A DNA stretch of 64,000 bases from Calycina herbarum (GCA_001414485.1 LLEY01000135.1:1-64000); one strand, 5' to 3'. Shown: positions 1 through 11,755, counted from the stretch's first letter. Made by a program: numbers and translations. The notes: generated from the letters alone by a model not told the origin.

Positions 1-20
1 GGGGGGGGGGGGGGGGGGGG
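1..20. repeat. Poly-G run at the window edge
   Basis: Twenty consecutive G bases open the window and run directly into the interrupted laccase gene. This looks like a contig end or sequencing artefact rather than a biological tract. Confidence 0.7.
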
Positions 21-2009
21 TGGTGCTGCCTCCTTGGATTACCCAGAAGTAGAACTGTGGGGTGTTAGTTTATGGTATGGGGAAAAGGGGGGGTGGAAGG
101 GAGAAAGGGGAAAGGGGGAAAGTACCTTGTTCTTTTCGGGCATTTCGTAGATGTTGGAGCCGGGTCTTGCTTTTAGGACTGAGACGGTGTTGTTTGCGAC
201 GTATTCGAGGGTTGGGTTTTCCCATTCGACATCGATTTCGGAACTGGTTGAGGCAGGTGTGAGTGAGATTTAAAACGGGAGGGGGGACAGGAGGAAGGAG
301 GGGGAAGGGAGAGGCAGAGGGAGTCTTTACTCGTTGATCAACCAATGATTGATATTATCAGGAGCAGGCAGTGGTCTAGTTCCCCCCGTAAGAACCAACT
401 CATCGCTTGTACCAGTGACGAAATTAAACTCGTTCGGATCTATGGATTTGTTGAGCCAAGGTGCCATTCCCGCCTCGTCCACACATTGGTGAAGGTAAGG
501 AACCGTGGAATTTGAAGGGACTGGCTCTGGAGCGGACGTCGCATCTTTATATGAGAAGATGGCGAATACACGATGGATACCGGTTGTTGGATTTGAGAGG
601 GCGTTGTTTGCACAGTTATTTGAGGGAACTTCGACTCGGAACCAATATCTATCAGAAGTTTGGTTCGCTGTAAAGACCACATCGTATCTCTGTCCGATTC
701 CGATGAAAAGCCACGTTGTGTTGTAATCTGCCATAGAAACGAAATCCGATTTAATCACCTCTGTTGGAGGAAGTTCAAAATTAGTTTTGCTGTTTTGGTG
801 CTATTAGATTTGAGGGAAGGTTAAAACTCACGGAAATTGTGTTTATCGAGCGAGACTTTCCAGCCAGCATCTACAGCTGTGTTGAGAAGACGCAGACGAT
901 ATTTCTTGCCTTGCTCTATGACAATATTGGGGTAGGCTCCACCTCCTGCGGAGTTCTTCATCGTGCCATTGATTAAAGCCCCCTTTGCCTGAGGTGGACC
1001 TCCATGTTCCGCCCGGTTGCCAGTAAGCCACATGTTATCCTGGTACAGGTCGCTGATTGGAAATGTTCCAAGATCTTCATCGTAATCTACTGTAGCTGGG
1101 CCGTGGATCAAAATTGTCCCGAGGACTCCATCACTGGGTTCCATTAGATTTGCACCCAATTTGGGAGAGATGGATATACCCGTATTGGCCACTGTAGTGG
1201 GAGTGATACCATGAAGTACCGTGTTGAGTAGCTACCCATTCATATCTTCTGGTAGCTCCGGGTTCAATCGGACATTCAGTAATGCCGTTGACACTGTATA
1301 TCCGGTCAGTAAGTGCCACGAGATCTTGGAGAATACAGTTCTTACCCATCAGAACCGGTTGTGTTTGCTTGAACAACACCATGCCCTAAATTAACTCGGA
1401 TTAGTATTGCCATTTCGAAGTATGTTCGAGGAAACATAATTTCAATCCTCCTAAAACAAACCGAAAGAGGGAAATAAAACTCGGTGAATACATACAATGC
1501 ATACTCGTGCTGCAAAATGTTAGCTTCGAGAACTTTGTTTGAGTGTACTTGCAACTAACCCATTACTTGGTAGGCTGTTTTTAACAAAGACCACGACTGT
1601 ATCTCCCCAATCTATAAAAAAGTTAGTAAAACACTGTTGCATTCAAGGGAATAGAAAACTCACTGGCGGAGATAACAGGCCCCGGATAGACCCCATTGAT
1701 AACTTGCATAAGCTTTGGAGTACCATCCGGAGTTATCGTCTTCTCTGCAACTTCAAGAGTATAAGTGGTTGTTGTAGCGCCTTGTTCCGTTCCCGAAGGC
1801 CACACTGCCTCTGCATCGGTATCGACATTGAATCCTGTTGGCTCAGCTGGCGAAGGAGTTCTCCAACATTTTCTGTTGGTTGCGACATTGCAGTTAGGCC
1901 CGATGACATCGGCTCTGGCTTGTATTGGTGATGGTTTGGGAGTCGGTAAAGCAGAACCGCTTACAAGCCCTAGGGCTATGGAAGCTAAGAGTAACTTGGT
2001 TCCAAGCAT
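21..2009 (-). CDS. Laccase (ascomycete multicopper oxidase), C-terminus cut by window edge
   Basis: A secreted copper oxidase that takes electrons from phenols and reduces oxygen to water. The start at 2009 gives a hydrophobic signal peptide ([18 protein letters not shown]) followed by a short pro-like stretch. Exons joined by GT-AG introns read through a WGDTV segment, the first copper motif TSMHWHG (split by an intron near 1380-1508), the second motif [14 protein letters not shown] (about 1205-1240), then the second cupredoxin domain with LNTAVDAGW and a stretch with many N-glycosylation sites. All junctions I checked close in frame. The last readable exon (below about 55) stops at the poly-G run, so the third and fourth copper motifs are missing from the window, not necessarily from the gene. 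The order of motifs and the signal peptide make the family assignment secure; the substrate is not readable. Confidence 0.9.
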
Positions 2010-3031
2010 ATTGAAAACAAATGAGCGTAGGAAATGGAAGTGAAAGACTGTGGAATGGATGTCGAGAAGTTAGTTGGAGAGAAGTCGTGGAGTTTTTATA
2101 ATACGCCTTCATCAGCATAAGCCGTTGTCTCCTAGAGTAAAAGGAACACTATTGCTTGTAAGCATAAATCAAAGGATGATTTTGACTGGGCACCTCGCTT
2201 CCAAAAAGAGAGACGAGACTGATCAAAATGATGTAAATAGTCAGCTCGTATCGTCATTTTTTCATGGCACGTGTAGTATTATGGTAGAATTGTGAAAATG
2301 GTGTACAAATGTGCCGCAGAATCTCCTTCGTATCTAAGCATAATATTCGTGTCTCAAAATATCGTATGCCGATTTGGGTGACATGAAATCAGCTTTGAAC
2401 ACCTTTCAGCCTCATTCTCTGAGAGGATGCCGCTCGGTTCTTCCAAAAGGGCAATGTGCGAATCGACAAGGCAGCATTATCGATTCCGTTTCGACGTTTC
2501 GAACACAATTTTGACAAGCTGCCAGACCTCGTATAAAACAAAAACGTCTAAATTTAGGGGTTACATCGTACTAGCGAGCAAAGTTAACTCGGGTGGAGTA
2601 GACTTAGAAAGGTAAAGGTGTTGAAGAATGAGTAATTTGGTTATGATATCCAAGAACTAAGACGTACCCCCGCGTAAAACAGTTCCAGATTGAGCAGATG
2701 ATTACATGGCAAACCGTTGGTAGGAAATTTTCGTAAGGAATAGCGCCTCAGAATCCTACCTTGGAGTAGCATCAATGCATGGTTCCTTCGTGGAAAAAAC
2801 GTGGCTTCTCGGTACCGACATATTTCGACCGATGTATCCGTGGAAGTGGAAACGTGAAAATTGAAAGCCCACCGAGATGTTTGGGGGGTGCCTTGAGAAT
2901 ATCAATATTCATTATCAGATTGAAGTTGAATAAAAAAGACAAAACGGAAATGTTTAGTAAATATTTGCAATAGAAATGACAAATAGAAATAACATTAACA
3001 CAAAGTACGCCCCCGAAAGTCTAGAAGATCC
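2010..3031. other. Intergenic, upstream of the laccase
   Basis: About 1 kb without a convincing gene. It should hold the laccase promoter on the minus strand. Short open frames here have no recognisable domain. Confidence 0.5.
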
Positions 3032-3747
3032 TCAGAGCCTGTACGTTTGGTAAGACGGCTCAACAGTGGCTGTCCCGTCCGTTGGGTAGAGAATTGGGAC
3101 ACGAGGGGAGCCTTGATCAAGAATTGCAGCACACCGTGTGCCCATGATTGCTGGTACCAAAAACAAAATGGCAGAAAATACCAAGAAAGGACTTGTATTT
3201 GCCAGAAAGGAGAAGGCATCAGCGTAAGTCGTAGCACGAGGTCTGGTTTTCCATTTTGGGCTGACGTTTTAGGTATCAAGCTGCAAGCCAGCGGCGTTTC
3301 AGGGTTCATCTGATGTCGGTTAGACCTCAATCGGGAGATGTAAAGTATTTTAGGGGCAAGGATATGATGATGGTAGTCGCCATGCTTCTGGCCAGAGAAC
3401 ACGAACCTGGGAATAAGATTTACGTCGATGCGTCGTTGACACCGTACGGCAGTGGCAAGATTGAACCATGCCATTACTGTACTGAGCCCAGGTAATCTAA
3501 TCAAAAGCCCTATCAGGCAGTCTCTGTCCATCGTAAGAATAGTAAGATATGGGATGAACCTTCTCGACTCGGTCAGACGAAAACGAGGTTAGTTAGCAAA
3601 TCCAATGTGGTTAGATACTCACGTGACCTCTACTAAGCCAGCTTTTCCGCTCCTATTGAGGATGAACACTAGGACTCGCAGGAGCTCGAGAAAGATCAGG
3701 AAAGACATGCTAGGCATATCATAGGTTTGTGAGAAATCCCCAAACAT
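3032..3747 (-). CDS. Small predicted membrane protein, unknown function
   Basis: I do not recognise this protein. Three exons can be joined in frame. Exon 1 starts at 3747 (or at the downstream ATG at 3717) and contains a hydrophobic run (SFLIFLELLRVLVFIL). It ends at a gtgagt donor near 3623 and joins after an acceptor near 3530 to an exon with GLSTVMAWFNLATAV. A second intron (about 3263-3327) leads to an exon with a strong membrane segment (SPFLVFSAILFLVPAIMG) and a short tail ending at 3032. The result is about 190 residues with two or three hydrophobic segments. Clean splicing that joins hydrophobic segments argues for a real gene, but no transcript evidence is available and the first exon is uncertain. 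Confidence 0.4.
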
Positions 3748-5160
3748 CGCACAGTTTTTATGCTGACTATTGAATCTAGAACTCGCCGTTTCCCTCCTAA
3801 ATTTTCGCCCTACGAGCCCTCTATTCGAACCCCCTTCTTCACTCATCCTATATAGAGGTTTCTCACGTCCTCGACATATCCGGAAGAGAAACCCAGCACG
3901 AGCTTTCAAGTGCAAATAATGATACGCGAAATGCTGGCTGTAGAATATGGCTGCGGAACCTCAGCGCAATAATCTTCATGACCGGTCTGGGGCAGGCGAA
4001 ATGGTAAATATATACTGCTGCAATTCCTTTCGTTTCTCTTGTGATGCATGGAATTCTGGGCGTCATGTTGCAAGTTCAGTATCTAGTCTTGGTTCTTGAT
4101 TTCCCGCAGGTCGTTTTTCCATGCCTCAAGTCCGGGGGCGATTTTACGTCATTATTTATATTCCATCACTTCGCAATCACTTGATCTCTAGCACCAGCCC
4201 TCTTTATTAGCTTGTCATCATTTGTTCAACGTTCGCGCTTTTGATAAGAACAGCAGTTCCCAGCAGAGATCCCCACAGTATGATAAATTTAATCTTTCGA
4301 TTGGCTGCACGGGTACATGCATCAGGGTCTGTGCTCCTCCCCGTTTGGCTGGTCGTTCTTATATACTCTGCCTTTCGTTGACAATTTTCAAATCTCCTTC
4401 ATTCTCAATTCTCATTCAGTCTAGAACGGGCATACGGTCAGCTTTTGGCAGATTCTAGTGGCAGAAGTACATTTGATGTGACTCTACTCCTACGAAACGA
4501 CGTTCAACTGAACTGGATGTATACGTTAGTAGGTGAAAAAACCTGCTTTTCAAGTTATTAGGAAAGCTATTATTGGTTCCGGATTCTATTAGAAGAGCAC
4601 TCTTCTAAAACAACCCTTCATCTAAAACCGAGGCCTGTAATTTAGCTTTTTCTTCGTACCTTAAAGTAAGAGGTAAGTAAATATAGATACTCTTAGTATG
4701 TGGTAAGAATGAATTGTTCCGCCTATACTAAGTAAAAGTAGTGTATTTGTTTGCTATCTACTCGCTATCGTGTATCTCGTATTCTGTATTTACGCGGGGT
4801 ATCTTCTTGGTAACCTATAGCTAGATCTTAAAACTGTTTGATTGAAACAAACAGGGCATAGATAATCTAACAAGCGCTATTCAGCAACAACTAATCTACA
4901 AATTCTTAGGATATTGAATAAAACTTGATTCTCATTTAAGCTATACGATTTACACGATTTTCCACACCAGCTCCAAACTAGTTGGGCGCAGAGATGACTG
5001 CCAATATAAGTATAATCCACTGTGTCTCAGGGCCCGTGGCATTATTTACTCCATTCCATTACATTCTTTTATTCGTTCTTCTGGCTTGACCCCTTTGCGT
5101 TCTCTTCTAAACCTTTAAACACTCGAACTTAATTTTCCGATTCATTATCTCTCTGCCAAT
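3748..5160. other. Intergenic, no gene recognised
   Basis: About 1.4 kb. The part from about 4500 to 4950 is AT-rich with short direct-repeat-like stretches. I see no family signature; it may carry the promoters of both flanking genes. Confidence 0.4.
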
Positions 5161-5654
5161 ATGCAATTTTCCAACTCTATTACACTCCTCGCCCTCGGGC
5201 CTCGGTCTGGTATCTTGCGCGACGGCCCAGTAGTCCCTGCAAGATCAACATCATCGGATCCGCATGACCAGTTCGATCCCACATCCGTAAAGGATATCAC
5301 CTGCACAAGCAAAACGTAAGCCCCGTATCTCTCTGCTGATATCAATATACTAAAACTCCCTTTAGCGCAATTCCAAAATCGGTCCAGCAGATTGCTGAGC
5401 TTCTCGTCTGTGGTAGCATTCAAGACCCCATTCGTGACTGCCCCGGCAACCTCACTGTGACGGCCTCGACTTCTGGAACGGCCAAATGGACGCTTACTGC
5501 GCCTACGGGTGCTACCCTGAACTTCTTCAAGGGGGACTGGGAACAGTGTGCTAATGCTGCCCGGGCCGCTTGTCCCAACCAGACATACAAGGGAACTTGT
5601 TTGGGAGGCGTCACTAGCGGAGACGGATTCGTTTTTGAGCTGTTCGAAGCTTAA
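5161..5654 (+). CDS. Small cysteine-rich protein, probably secreted, signal peptide out of frame
   Basis: Two exons (5161-5315 and 5366-5654) close in frame to give 147 residues with seven cysteines, several in the C-terminal part (EQCANAARAAC, GTCLGG). I do not recognise the family. The start ATG gives MQFSNSITLLALG, a good signal-peptide beginning, but the reading then turns into a charged, non-hydrophobic stretch. The next frame over the same bases would continue as LGLVSCATA, a textbook end of a signal peptide with a cleavage site. So the secretion signal seems split by a one-base shift near 5198-5201, with the mature part open in the starting frame. This could be a recent mutation with compensation or an assembly error. 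The small size and the cysteines suggest a secreted protein of the effector-like class; that is inference. Confidence 0.5.
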
Positions 5655-6149
5655 GTTTCAAAGGGCCTTGGGTTGAAGAGAGGAGACGGCTACAGAGCTG
5701 TTTGGAGGGCAATTTTCTGGAGGGGGGAGGGGTGAAGTCGGAATCTGGCTCTGAGATGCGCCTATTGGTTGTTTTTCAAAGGTCAAAAGGAGAAAAGGGT
5801 CTTGTCATGTTACCAACCATCGAAAACTGCATCGGTTATTTGTAAATGAGAATAACTTCCTGATAGCTATGCAAGGTGTGCAAAACTTGTAGTTCAGCAT
5901 CGTATATTGGACTGGTAAAAGATTCAAGGTTGAAATATAAGCATTGTTGGAAATCGGTTAATAGAGGTTGATTTTACAAAATAAGCTAACAATGTTGTTG
6001 GTTGGTGAGCCTCCGTTTCCGCCTCCCGTGTAATACCGTCTTACAGCGCCGACAACTTTTCAACCTTTTCCATCTGAAACAAAAAAATCTTTTCAGTCTT
6101 GATTCTCAGTATATCAAACTCACACGCTCCATTATTACGAATCACTACC
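5655..6149. other. Intergenic
   Basis: About 500 bases between two same-strand genes; no gene or repeat seen. The stretch near 6045-6149 is the likely 5' leader of the next gene. Confidence 0.4.
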
Positions 6150-6603
6150 ATGTCTGAATATACTTCTACACTCGAAGGCTTCCAAAGTGCTATGAAATGG
6201 AGTCTCATCGGGCCCCCAGAAGAGACAAAACAATACGCTGAGGCTACTTCCACTCCCAACTTCTATCAAGTCATGAACGGCAATCGCCTCTCGTACAACC
6301 ATTTCGTGGCTACCATCGAGCAGTATCGTGCCAAGGTCAGTAACTACGAAATCGTGGTGTAAGTACAAGAATCAAAATCACATTATCATGATGGTTCTAA
6401 ACACTGCTAGTCACGAATTCCTCCGCGATGGCGACCAACTAGCGGCGCGCATGACGGGAACTATCATGTTGGATGGGGTCGACACGGAGTTTGAAAAATT
6501 TATGTTCGCAAAGATCGAGCCGGAGAGTGGTAAAATGGAATGGCTAATTGAGAGATCGGTTTGGGGGCCGGTTGGTGGCAAATCTGAGCATGGTGTAAAC
6601 TAG
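6150..6603 (+). CDS. NTF2-like (SnoaL-type) small protein
   Basis: Two exons (6150-6358, 6411-6603) join in frame to a 133-residue protein starting MSEYTS. The pattern is that of fungal SnoaL/NTF2-like proteins: an N-terminal helical part (LEGFQSAMKWSLIGPPEE), an FYQVMNGNRLSY segment with FVATIEQYRAKV, then beta strands (HEFLRDGDQLAARMTGTIMLDG) and a terminal strand region. Such proteins form a cone-shaped barrel and act as cyclases, isomerases or pocket proteins. Catalytic residues cannot be assigned from sequence alone. Its neighbour at 7079-7965 is a short-chain reductase in convergent orientation. The family call rests on overall pattern only. Confidence 0.55.
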
Positions 6604-7078
6604 GATGGGCATTCTTTCGGTGATAAGCGATGGATTTCGCTCCAGCGTACCTTCTAGTACACTAAAGACTTATGGGATAGGGAAAGTGTCTTTTCAGACG
6701 AGGTTAACAATAGTTTTTATTTTCCTTTAAACCCATCAGGTGGGAGGGGTATGTCTCCTTCGAGGCATTGATGATGTTTTTTCCCTTTTGTCTAGCATGA
6801 CATGGACCAACTTTGTTGGTGTTGGTCCTCGTTGTCACCTACGTAAGGCCGCTTGGAAATGCGTACACAAAAGAATTACCTACCTCGAACACATGATGAG
6901 CCCTAAACCTGTTGGTTGTTTCTTTTTTGTGTCAGTATAGAGGAACATTGGAAGGCAGGTAATATTTGAGTCTGTTTTACGAAACTTTTCCTCCCGGAAT
7001 GGCATTCAACCCTCATTATTTCGGCCCCAGCTGGTCAAGCCCTGTCTCTTTTGATGCACCTTTGTCCTGTACACGAGG
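6604..7078. other. Intergenic between convergent genes
   Basis: About 475 bases between the 3' ends of the NTF2-like gene and the SDR gene. It should hold both 3' UTRs; nothing else recognised. Confidence 0.4.
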
Positions 7079-7965
7079 TTAATCTACTAAGTTTATATTG
7101 AGCTTTTTGTAAATGCTCACCAGGAGAGTTTGAGGTACTTCCGAAGTCGTCGCATGCTTCGTGGAAAGAGCATTTCCTCCTCTCCAAATCTTCCCCGTTT
7201 TCCCCGAAAGTATATCATCCACGACCTCCTTCGCATAATTTTCTGCATCCTCTCGTAGATAGCCATCGCCGCCTCGTACACGATGAACAATCAATTCTTC
7301 GATTGGTTTATACAGCGAATTATCCGGAAGCTCCCAGTCCCCGAAGTACGTTTGTCCTTTTGACTTGACTGCACACGTCACTACTTGAACAACTTTCACG
7401 CCAAAGGGTTCGATTTCCAGTCGCAGTGTCTCAGCAATGAGTTCAAGTGAGCGCTTTGTTGCCGCGTAAAGACCTGTACGATATTAGATCTGGACTTTTG
7501 AAATTGTTGCCTATAATACTTACCCATATGAGGAACATTTAAGTAGCCAGATATCGAGGTAGTATTAACAACTATCCCTTTGCTTTCTATCAACAGCGGC
7601 ATGAAGGCTTTAATCAGAGAAAGTGGACCCCAAAGGTTGATCTCAAAGATCTGCTTCGCTTCGGGAATATCGATATCAAGGGCGGGTGAGAAGTGGTTGC
7701 GACCGGCATTGTTTATCAAGATATCGAGACGTCCCGTTGTTTTCTTCACTCTCTCAACGGCATCTGGGATTTGCGAATCAACTGTTACGTCAAGGTCTAA
7801 CAGTGTCACATTGGGTTGTTTCAAGAGATCGCCCATCTTGGTGACATTTCGAGTTGTGGCGAAAACGTGGTAATTTTCGCTCAGGAATGCCAATATGAGT
7901 GCTGAGCCTAGTCCACCATCACTGCAACCAGTAATTAATACTACTTTCTTGGTAGTCAAACTCAT
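7079..7965 (-). CDS. Short-chain dehydrogenase/reductase (AYR1-like classical SDR)
   Basis: Exons 7524-7965 and 7079-7473 join in frame to 278 residues. The N-terminus has the cofactor motif TGCSDGGLG (Gly-rich, Rossmann), then the ATTRN segment often seen in NADP-preferring members, the NNAG motif, the catalytic serine region TTSISGY and, across the intron, the catalytic YAATK (Tyr-x-x-x-Lys). The sequence style (VLITGCS, LDLDVT) resembles fungal 1-acyl-dihydroxyacetone-phosphate reductases of the AYR1 group, but SDR substrate cannot be read from motifs. The start at 7965 sits just before the first beta strand, as usual. It could be a secondary-metabolism tailoring enzyme or a lipid enzyme; it lies about 7 kb from the candidate cluster. 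Confidence 0.88.
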
Positions 7966-8802
7966 GGTTCAATTGAGGAGGAATTGGGTAATATTGAATT
8001 CTCGTTGTGTTGGTGGTGGAGAATTATGTTTTGTTTAAAAAACTGCCGTTGCCAAAAAGTACAAAAGTACGCAGGTCGACTGCAGAAGACCCGGTTCTGT
8101 TACCAGAATTTCAACACATAGTTGGATGGACTTACCCGTTACAACAGTTTTCACTGTTGGTTGATTCACTAGCTTTTTTTGGCAGCTACGTAAGTGTTGG
8201 TGTTTAAGTGGGGAACTGCACATGTGAAAGGAGAACGACCGGCTAATTTCAGCTTACCTTAAGTAGAGCCAGAATTTCAGGCTAGTCTACAGAGTACCTA
8301 TGTACTTCTACTTTCCAGAAGCCGCAGGGTCTACATGGCCTTGATTACCGCTTGATCACAAGTTCATCTTGAACAACCGACGACCTAGGAGCGACCACAC
8401 GTGTCCTCGCTTACTCGACTCTGAAAGACGTTTTTATTTTTTTCAGGTGTCTTGGAAACCTATGAATTCCATGAATAATTCGAGAATTGAGTTTTCTAAA
8501 TATAGATAAGCTTGAACAATAAATCTCTAGTTCCTATCGGAGCCTTTGCGGTGGTTTAATTTCGCCAGAAAACAAATACGGTGGAGAAAATCCTTCCCTA
8601 GTCGCGGAGCAATAGATTAGAATCGAACTTGCTATGAGAGTGTAATGACGAATTCCGGTGTAGATTCTGCTATTGATTACTGGACTTGCAACTTAAGATT
8701 TGAAACGTCACTTTACTATTGATCGTTCTTGAAGAGAGTGGTTTTAAATCAACTTTGTGTGTTTGCTTATTCATACATTCAAGCGGATACTTTTCTAGCT
8801 TA
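7966..8802. other. Intergenic between SDR and transposon
   Basis: About 840 bases; SDR promoter on the minus strand, otherwise unrecognised and AT-rich toward the transposon. Confidence 0.4.
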
Positions 8803-8842
8803 ACTGACGTCCCTAGTCAGTGCACGTCCCTGGCAAAAGCCC
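8803..8842 (+). repeat. Left terminal inverted repeat of the pogo-like element
   Basis: The 40-base repeat pairs with 10940-10979 at 38 positions and is flanked by TA. It contains the nested palindrome-like block CTAGTCAGTGCACGTCCC. Confidence 0.85.
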
Positions 8843-9199
8843 GCCCTCATCTATTTCATCTCACTACGTAAAAAGTTAAATAAAACAACAACCACATATT
8901 AGATTTATATGTAATTTAGAATGTAAGTCAATGAAAGGTAGTTAATTAGATAATGAGTACAAAAAACTAGCTACGGGCATGAAGTAGTAGCCTAATCTAC
9001 TGTCCTAACCTGGTTTTCTACACTAGAGGGCTAACTACTTAAGCTAGACGTAGAACCTTAAGAATAAGTATATAACTTGGCTTTTTCAGCTCTTTCAGAC
9101 CCTTTTAAGCTCCTTTCTTAACTTGGGATATATATAGAGCAGCCTCTTTAGGTAGAGCTTATATACTCTTCTTCTGTTTTAGGACTTTAGGAGTTATAG

Positions 9200-10900
9200 C
9201 AGCTAGCTCCTTTTATAGCTGAGTTTCTGCCCTCTTATCAGCCAATTCTGCCTTCTTACGTTGTCTCACAAGAGCATTAGCCTTCCTTTCTACTCTTCTC
9301 TCCTCCTTTGCCTTATCTTCAGCCTCTTTCTCCTTATCTATCTTATTCTGATGCTCCCGAGCACGTGCAACCCTCCTAGGGGAGTATACCTCTACTCCCT
9401 TACTAATATTACTACAAAGATTAAGTTTCTTGCCCTTCTTCCTCTTCTAGTTCTCAAGTATAATAGCCATCCGTAGCCCTCGGTTCTCGTGCTCTAGAAT
9501 AGAGACTTTACTTAACAGCGTTCGCATAGAAGAGAAGACCTTACTCACTTTAAGCTTAGACAGTAATTGTTCAAAGTTTAGGTAGGCATGTCGTATCACT
9601 TTCGTTGTAAGAGGTGTTATAATATCTTTAGTAGTCTTATAGATCGGTAAAGTAGGCTTCGTCACTTATACGATTATCTTTTCGCCCTATACTAGCCAAA
9701 TCCTAGCCTTCTCGAAGGCATGTATAATGTTATATTCTATAAATCTAAGGTCCTACTCTATCTTAAACATCGTATAGAAAAACCGCTTTAACATAGAGAC
9801 TAATCCACCGGCCTTCTATATAGGCTTCTCTAGTTCGTTACTATAGTATAGCGCGAGGGGTTGGAAAAGACCGACGTCGAGAGGCTGTAATCGATATATT
9901 ATATAAGGCGGCAGTATTATAATAATAATACAATGTTAGTCTACGAAGTCAATAAACTTCATGTTAACATACAAGGAGTGACCGTCTACAAAGAGAAGTC
10001 GGTGAGCCCTTACGCTCTTCGGTTTTATATACGGTTCAAAGACCTTTTCCAGCCACTTTAGGCTAAAGGCATTAGACGACCAGCTGTTCTCTGATAAGCC
10101 GAAATATACTCCTACATGTTCTTCGACATCCTCAACCCAGGAGCTCTATAAGTCTCCTAAGCCGCCCTTATAAATAAGAAGTGGTAGGATCGCTTATCCA
10201 ATAGCTAAGACACATACCAGTAGTAAGATAAACTCCCGAAAACCGTCCTACTTATTCTTAGTAACACGACCTGTTTCGTATACCACAAGACTTATAATAC
10301 GCTTCATCGATCAGCCGAACCCTATAAGAAACCCCTTCTCGTCAAAGTTATAGATGTTGTCGGCAGTTATATTATATTTCTCAATAACTTATATAAGCTA
10401 GAGAAACAAGACAATATTAACTTTCTAGGCATAAAGTAAGAATAAGAGGGGAAATAAGAGTAAATACTAAATAGAAGAAGAGCGTAAACATAGGCATATA
10501 TTCAGCTACAACCCTTAGGTTCTCAATATTCCTTAGATAGCTACTACGTAACCTGTCCTTGTGCCTCTGAACAAAGTGGCCAGTCCAGTTCTTTCCTACT
10601 TTGCTCCTACATATCTCTTCTACGGGGTTCTTAATAATAGAAGAAGTTGGTGGCATTCCTCGGTCCGTAAGCTTGTTGATCTGCCGAATCAGGACTTCCT
10701 CTTGCTCTATAGTAAGTGCTTGGTAGTGAAAAGCAGTTGCCTCCCTACGTATCTTAGTCAAGCCTCTAATCCTCCGTGAGACAGCAGTACGGTCACAGCT
10801 ATACTTCTTAGCAGCGTCAGAATAATTCTTAAACTCCTCTCTTTTATATGCTGCCACCGCCAAGTTGATCTGGTGCGATTTGTCTGCTTAGCCATAGTTA
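9200..10900 (-). pseudogene. Pogo-type DDE transposase, RIP-decayed
   Basis: The N-terminal part (10417-10863) has a helix-turn-helix typical of pogo proteins (FKNYSDAAKKYSCDRTAVSR), followed by a CENP-B-like segment (GKNWTGHFVQRHKDRL). Further on, about 9950-10370 reversed reads NFDEKGFLIGFG, a TGA, then SMKR; KTGRVTK-like text, a TAG, DG; and later LLFVDGHS, the second Asp of the DDE catalytic triad. The C-terminal part near 9447-9665 has the KTTKDI and coiled tail seen in Fot1 relatives. Stops sit where an Arg or Gln codon is expected (CGA to TGA, CAG to TAG), all C-to-T changes, as RIP produces. There is no intact start-to-stop reading, so it cannot make transposase. Confidence 0.8.
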
Positions 10901-10939
10901 AAGTGGTGATGGTGGAGTAAAAAAGGGGGGTTTTGAAGT

Positions 10940-10979
10940 GGGCTTTTGCCAGGGACGTGCACTGACTAGGGATGTCGGT
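10940..10979 (-). repeat. Right terminal inverted repeat of the pogo-like element
   Basis: Reverse complement of the left end with two transitions, followed directly by TA at 10980-10981. Confidence 0.85.
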
Positions 10980-11085
10980 TACTCGTTTAGTAAATAACTA
11001 TGTCTTTTTCAACAAGTACAAATCTTATACCCTCCGCCAAGTACGTGGTTTTTAATCAATTCCTCTTGTTTAGAAGAGAGTAGTA

Positions 11086-11690
11086 ATATATGTACGGAAC
11101 GGAGAACACGGAATAGGGCCATCAATCATAAGTTTTTAATCACAAATTACTAGACACTGTTCTACCTAACGGGCAAATGTCTATTATTTCTACTCCGCCT
11201 GCTTGTCTATCGCTCTCTTAAAAAGAAGATATCGAGAGATAGAAAGAAGAGAATAAGAGAAGAGTAAAAAGAGGAAGACAAGGCCTTGAAGTCGAAGAAA
11301 TAAAGTCGCTGGTGTCGTGATTACTATGCCTCTTTAGGCGTCTCGATAACCTTTCTCTCTCTCCACTCTCTGTTTTAGGAAAGGCGCCCGTATTGACCGG
11401 GGTGCAAACGCCCTACGTAATCTCCCACTTCTATGATCGCGATCACTTCTTCTTCTTCTTCTTCTCCTTTAATTATTGTAACGCAGGAGTAAAGAAGCCC
11501 AGGAGATGAGGAGAAGAGTAATATAGAAGTCTACAAGCAAGGGATTATAGGAGTTTATAAGCTTAAGGGGGAAAAGTGTGTTGTATGCAAAGATAGGCGA
11601 AGGAAAAGTCTTCCCTAGAGGCGCCTAGATGATTTATGATTAAGATTTAATGATCGATGGCCCTATCCCATGATCTCCGCTTCGTATATA
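11086..11690. mobile_element. MITE-like element with long imperfect inverted ends
   Basis: The left arm (about 11086-11160) and the right arm (about 11625-11690) are reverse complements with scattered mismatches. Shared blocks include CGGAGA...GG, ATAGGGCCATC and AATCATAA, and TA lies at the outer edges. The roughly 600-base interior has no gene, contains a short TTC microsatellite (about 11449-11467) and purine-rich runs. It looks like a non-autonomous DNA transposon. I saw no autonomous partner with these ends in the window, so the superfamily is unknown. Confidence 0.6.
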
Positions 11691-11755
11691 TTAAGAAAGT
11701 CGAGTATCTTTTCAGATATTATCTTTTAGGTCTTATTTTATTCTATACTTGGACC

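Larger units (their letters stand above)
8803..10979 (-). mobile_element. Pogo/Fot1-like Tc1-mariner DNA transposon, complete ends, dead coding region
   Basis: A 2,177-base element. Its ends are 40-base inverted repeats with 38 matching positions: the left end (8803-8842) starts ACTGACGTCCCTAGTCAGTG and the right end (10940-10979, reversed) starts ACCGACATCCCTAGTCAGTG; both finish GGCAAAAGCCC. A TA lies immediately outside each end (8801-8802 and 10980-10981), the target duplication of the Tc1/mariner superfamily. The interior encodes a pogo-type transposase on the minus strand, broken by stops and shifts. Confidence 0.88.

Noticed and set aside
1..20. Twenty-base G run
   Set aside because: At the window edge and inside a gene; most likely a contig end or sequencing artefact, so not treated as a G-quadruplex or regulatory tract.
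3047..3495. Plus-strand open frames opposite the small membrane protein
   Set aside because: No domain, and the minus strand gives a spliced reading with hydrophobic segments.
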